Shown here: positions 23,810 through 25,521 of the stretch, piece by piece
How positions within the stretch are numbered: the first letter of the stretch is position 1
How the letters are laid out: each line of letters begins with the position of its first letter
Source: an uncultured Oscillospiraceae bacterium
Lineage (GTDB): Bacteria; Bacillota; Clostridia; Oscillospirales; Ruminococcaceae
Reading direction: 5' to 3'
Assembly: GCA_910589145.1 (NCBI GenBank)
Contig: CAJUSD010000024.1
Coordinates: forward strand, 1-25,521
DNA: 25,521 nucleotides
Made by a program: the position numbers and the translations under genes
The notes under the pieces: model-generated
The model's database searches: none
What the model was told of the DNA's origin: nothing
Seen by the model: only the letters and a program-made list of their open reading frames with translations

Positions 23810-24683
23810 ATCCGACCTCCTCCATTTCATGAATAAATACTTCCTCCAAAGTTAGAGGGAGTGCCTCCGCAAAAACCGGCTGGAATTGTTCCAAATACTC
23901 TAAAACCTGGGCACTGTTTCCCTTCACAACCATGCTGAACAGGCTTCCGCGCTTTTCATACTGCATAATAGAAAGCCCAATAAACTCCTTTATCTCTCGT
24001 TCCGGGCGGAATGCCGCCTGTACTTTGCAGAATCCCAGCTTAAGTTCATCCAATTCTTGCGAAAATAGGACAACTCCATTATGCACTAATCCTATATGGC
24101 CGCAAAGGTCTTCCAGTTCCCGCAGGTTATGGGAACTGATGACAACGGTAATATTTCTTTGTGCAGCCTCGTCCGCAACAATGCGGCGGACCGCCCCGCG
24201 AATAACTGGATCAACCCCGTCGAAAGCCTCATCCAGCAGCAGATAACTGCATCTGGCCGATAATGCCAGTAAAATAGCCGCTTGACGCTGCATCCCCTTG
24301 GAAAACGTGTTCAGCCTGCCTTTTGTATTGATGGGAAAAATTTTGCTCAGTTTCCTGTAATACTTCCAATCCCAGCCTGAATATTGGGCAGCATAAAATT
24401 GCGCCATATCCTCAACAGTAGACTGGGGCAGAAAGTACAGCTCGTCCGGGATAAAGAAGATCTTATCTTTCAGGGCTTCCTGCTCAAAAACGTCTTTTCC
24501 CTCTATTTGAATACTGCCTCCGTCGGGATAATATACACCGGACACTAAACGCAGAAAAGTTGATTTTCCGGAACCATTAGTCCCTACAAGCCCATAAATA
24601 GAGCCCTGTTGAATCGTTATATTCATTGCCTGTAAAGCTGTCTTTTCTCCAAAGCGTTTTACAAGGTCTTTTGCCTGGATCAT
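23784..24683 (-). CDS. ABC transporter ATP-binding protein (YtrB-like)
   Basis: This is the 299-residue motor subunit of the ABC-2 transporter. It has Walker A GTNGSGKST (34-42), a degenerate signature FSKGMQRQ (127-134) typical of this group, Walker B YLLLDEAFD (147-155) and the switch His in VISSHNLREL. The C-terminal 90 residues form the usual accessory domain. The start ATG overlaps the GntR gene stop by four bases (ATGA), and the end overlaps the permease start, so the three genes are tightly coupled in translation. Confidence 0.93.
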   Translation of the reverse strand: MIQAKDLVKRFGEKTALQAMNITIQQGSIYGLVGTNGSGKSTFLRLVSGVYYPDGGSIQIEGKDVFEQEALKDKIFFIPDELYFLPQSTVEDMAQFYAAQYSGWDWKYYRKLSKIFPINTKGRLNTFSKGMQRQAAILLALSARCSYLLLDEAFDGVDPVIRGAVRRIVADEAAQRNITVVISSHNLRELEDLCGHIGLVHNGVVLFSQELDELKLGFCKVQAAFRPEREIKEFIGLSIMQYEKRGSLFSMVVKGNSAQVLEYLEQFQPVFAEALPLTLEEVFIHEMEEVGYDYNNIVF

Positions 24684-25063
24684 TTGGGTTCCCCCTCTCC
24701 CTGCTGATTAACATACTCTGTCACCTTTTGCCGGATTTCATCCTTAGACACACCTGCCCTGCGGCATAACTGCACAGCCTCTTTTAGTTTTTCCAGGGCA
24801 TCATGACGGCGGCGTTCCCTAACCAATGGATTTGTTGAAATAAAACTGCCCTTTCCACTTATTGTATAGATAACCTGATCCCGCTCCAACTCCTGGTACG
24901 CTTTTTGTACTGTGTTCGGGTTTACCCCAAGTTCCCGTGCCAGGCTCCGCACAGACGGAAGCTGCATATCTGGTGGGTAAATCTCCAATAAAACCAATTC
25001 TGTTATTCTTGATTTTAGCTGTTCATAGATAGGCCGGCGGTCTTGATTGTCAAGTATTATCAT
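24680..25063 (-). CDS. GntR-family repressor, YtrA subfamily
   Basis: This 127-residue short GntR regulator has an N-terminal winged helix-turn-helix (RPIYEQLKSRI, LPSVRSLARELGVNPNTVQ, KAYQELERDQVIYTISGKGSF) and only a short helical dimerisation tail, as in YtrA proteins that control ABC exporters responding to cell-envelope antibiotics. GGAAAGGAA precedes the ATG. It is the first gene of the operon and lies next to a consensus promoter with a palindrome, so negative autoregulation of all three genes is very likely. The effector is unknown. Confidence 0.93.
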   Translation of the reverse strand: MIILDNQDRRPIYEQLKSRITELVLLEIYPPDMQLPSVRSLARELGVNPNTVQKAYQELERDQVIYTISGKGSFISTNPLVRERRRHDALEKLKEAVQLCRRAGVSKDEIRQKVTEYVNQQGEGEPK

Positions 25064-25082
25064 TTCCTTTCCTTTCTCTTTC

Positions 25083-25114
25083 GTATTAACTGTACTATAT
25101 CGTTTAATACAGTT
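25083..25114. promoter_or_regulatory. Palindromic operator for the GntR repressor
   Basis: Two nested inverted repeats overlap here: GTATTAA (25083-25089) with TTAATAC (25104-25110), and AACTGTA (25088-25094) with TACAGTT (25108-25114), both perfect 7-bp arms. The site begins right after the -10 box and covers the expected transcription start, a position where a bound repressor would block initiation. The layout matches YtrA-type control; binding is inferred. Confidence 0.7.
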
Positions 25115-25116
25115 GG

Positions 25117-25145
25117 ATTATAGCATGGTATAAAATTCTTGTCAA
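25117..25145 (-). promoter_or_regulatory. Perfect consensus promoter of the GntR/ABC operon
   Basis: On the - strand TTGACA (25145-25140) and TATAAT (25122-25117) are separated by exactly 17 bp, a full match to the sigma-A consensus. Such a strong promoter fits an operon held off by its own repressor. Confidence 0.9.
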
Positions 25146-25176
25146 GAATATTTCTATATAAATGATACTTCATTAA

Positions 25177-25211
25177 AAAAGCGTATGGAACCAATTGGCC
25201 CATACGCTTTT
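25177..25211 (-). terminator. Terminator of the coiled-coil protein gene
   Basis: AAAAGCGTATGG (25177-25188) pairs perfectly with CCATACGCTTTT (25200-25211). On the - strand it is followed by further T residues. The loop contains the self-complementary CCAATTGG. Confidence 0.88.
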
Positions 25212-25222
25212 ATATGTAAATG

Positions 25223-25521
25223 TTACGCTTTTCGTTTCTGCCCAAACAACGGAACAATCTGAATACTGGCATCATCTGCCCATTCTGCAATGGTGTTCGC
25301 AGTGACACGGGTAATAGTAGCATCCTCTTTGATTTGCACAATATCATCTCTCATATCTGAAATTGCTGAATCCATCCTGGAGACATCCTGTTGTAATTGG
25401 GATATATTTTGCTTTACCTGAGATATGTCTTGCTGTAGACTGGAAACATCCTGCCTTACCTGGGACATGTCTTGCTGTAGACTGGAAACATCCTGCCTTA
25501 CCTGGGACATGTCTTGCTGTA
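25223..25521 (-). CDS. Coiled-coil repeat protein, partial (N-terminus outside window)
   Basis: The gene runs off the window end; 99 codons including the partial first one are seen. The protein is built of 14-residue units of the form MSQVRQDVSSLQQD, two hydrophobic heptads each with Met/Ile/Val at position a and Val/Leu at d. Two complete units and one partial one are nearly identical, and three more diverged units follow toward the C-terminus (ISQVKQNISQLQQD, VSRMDSAISDMRDD, IVQIKEDATITRV). A short non-repeat tail (NTIAEWADDASIQIVPLFGQ and KRKA) closes it. A long parallel coiled coil is likely. Function, true start and localisation cannot be judged. An in-frame ATG at 25510 is inside a repeat and is probably not the start. 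Confidence 0.75.
   Translation of the reverse strand, partial: QQDMSQVRQDVSSLQQDMSQVRQDVSSLQQDISQVKQNISQLQQDVSRMDSAISDMRDDIVQIKEDATITRVTANTIAEWADDASIQIVPLFGQKRKA
25412..25521 (-). repeat. 42-bp in-frame tandem repeat
   Basis: The unit is 42 bp. Copy 25454-25495 and the partial copy 25496-25521 are identical over 26 of 26 visible bases. Copy 25412-25453 differs at three positions. More diverged units follow to about 25330. The array continues beyond the window. Near-identity at DNA level points to recent expansion by slippage or recombination. Confidence 0.9.

Noticed and set aside
25412..25521. Direct repeats at the window end as a CRISPR array
   Set aside because: The 42-bp units are contiguous with no unique spacers, keep an open reading frame and encode heptad repeats.

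Overview
The window looks like a chromosomal segment from a flagellated, low-to-moderate-GC Firmicute, most likely a gut Clostridia. The evidence is a csrA gene directly before a flagellin gene, ribonuclease J with a GTG start, a TypA GTPase, a GntR/ABC operon of the Ytr type, strong AGGAGG-type ribosome binding sites and many U-tailed hairpin terminators. No rRNA, tRNA, CRISPR array, integrase or intact transposase was seen. Species cannot be fixed from the sequence alone.

Layout. Positions 1-4.7 kb form a motility block on the + strand: CsrA, a large flagellin with a hypervariable middle, and a GT2 glycosyltransferase with a long helical C-terminal part that probably modifies the flagellin. 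The flagellin leader carries regularly spaced GGA motifs, one in the Shine-Dalgarno, which suggests CsrA control. From 4.7 to 7.8 kb, a near-consensus promoter is followed by a structured stretch of about 480 nt, then ribonuclease J and an overlapping small membrane protein. From 7.8 to 9.4 kb two - strand genes encode a methyltransferase and a beta-carbonic anhydrase. From 9.4 to 9.9 kb lie decayed coding fragments. From 9.9 to 13.3 kb there is a two-gene MacB/FtsX-type ABC exporter.

From 13.3 to 16.8 kb there is a short interspersed element, a nucleoside-recognition (Gate) membrane protein with its own promoter, and TypA starting at TTG, all genes on the - strand. From 17 to 21.3 kb the + strand carries a lipoprotein plus HD-domain hydrolase pair, an ATP-grasp ligase-like protein and a secreted protein of unknown function. 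A second copy of the interspersed element lies at 21.35 kb. From 21.5 to 25.1 kb a - strand operon runs GntR repressor, ABC ATPase, ABC permease, from a perfect consensus promoter with a palindromic operator next to it. The window ends inside a coiled-coil protein gene built on a 42-bp tandem repeat.

The least explained items are the two interspersed elements, which share about 42-bp left and 48-bp right ends but have unrelated cores of about 100 bp; the structured transcript upstream of ribonuclease J; and the 42-bp repeat gene. None of these could be compared with databases here.
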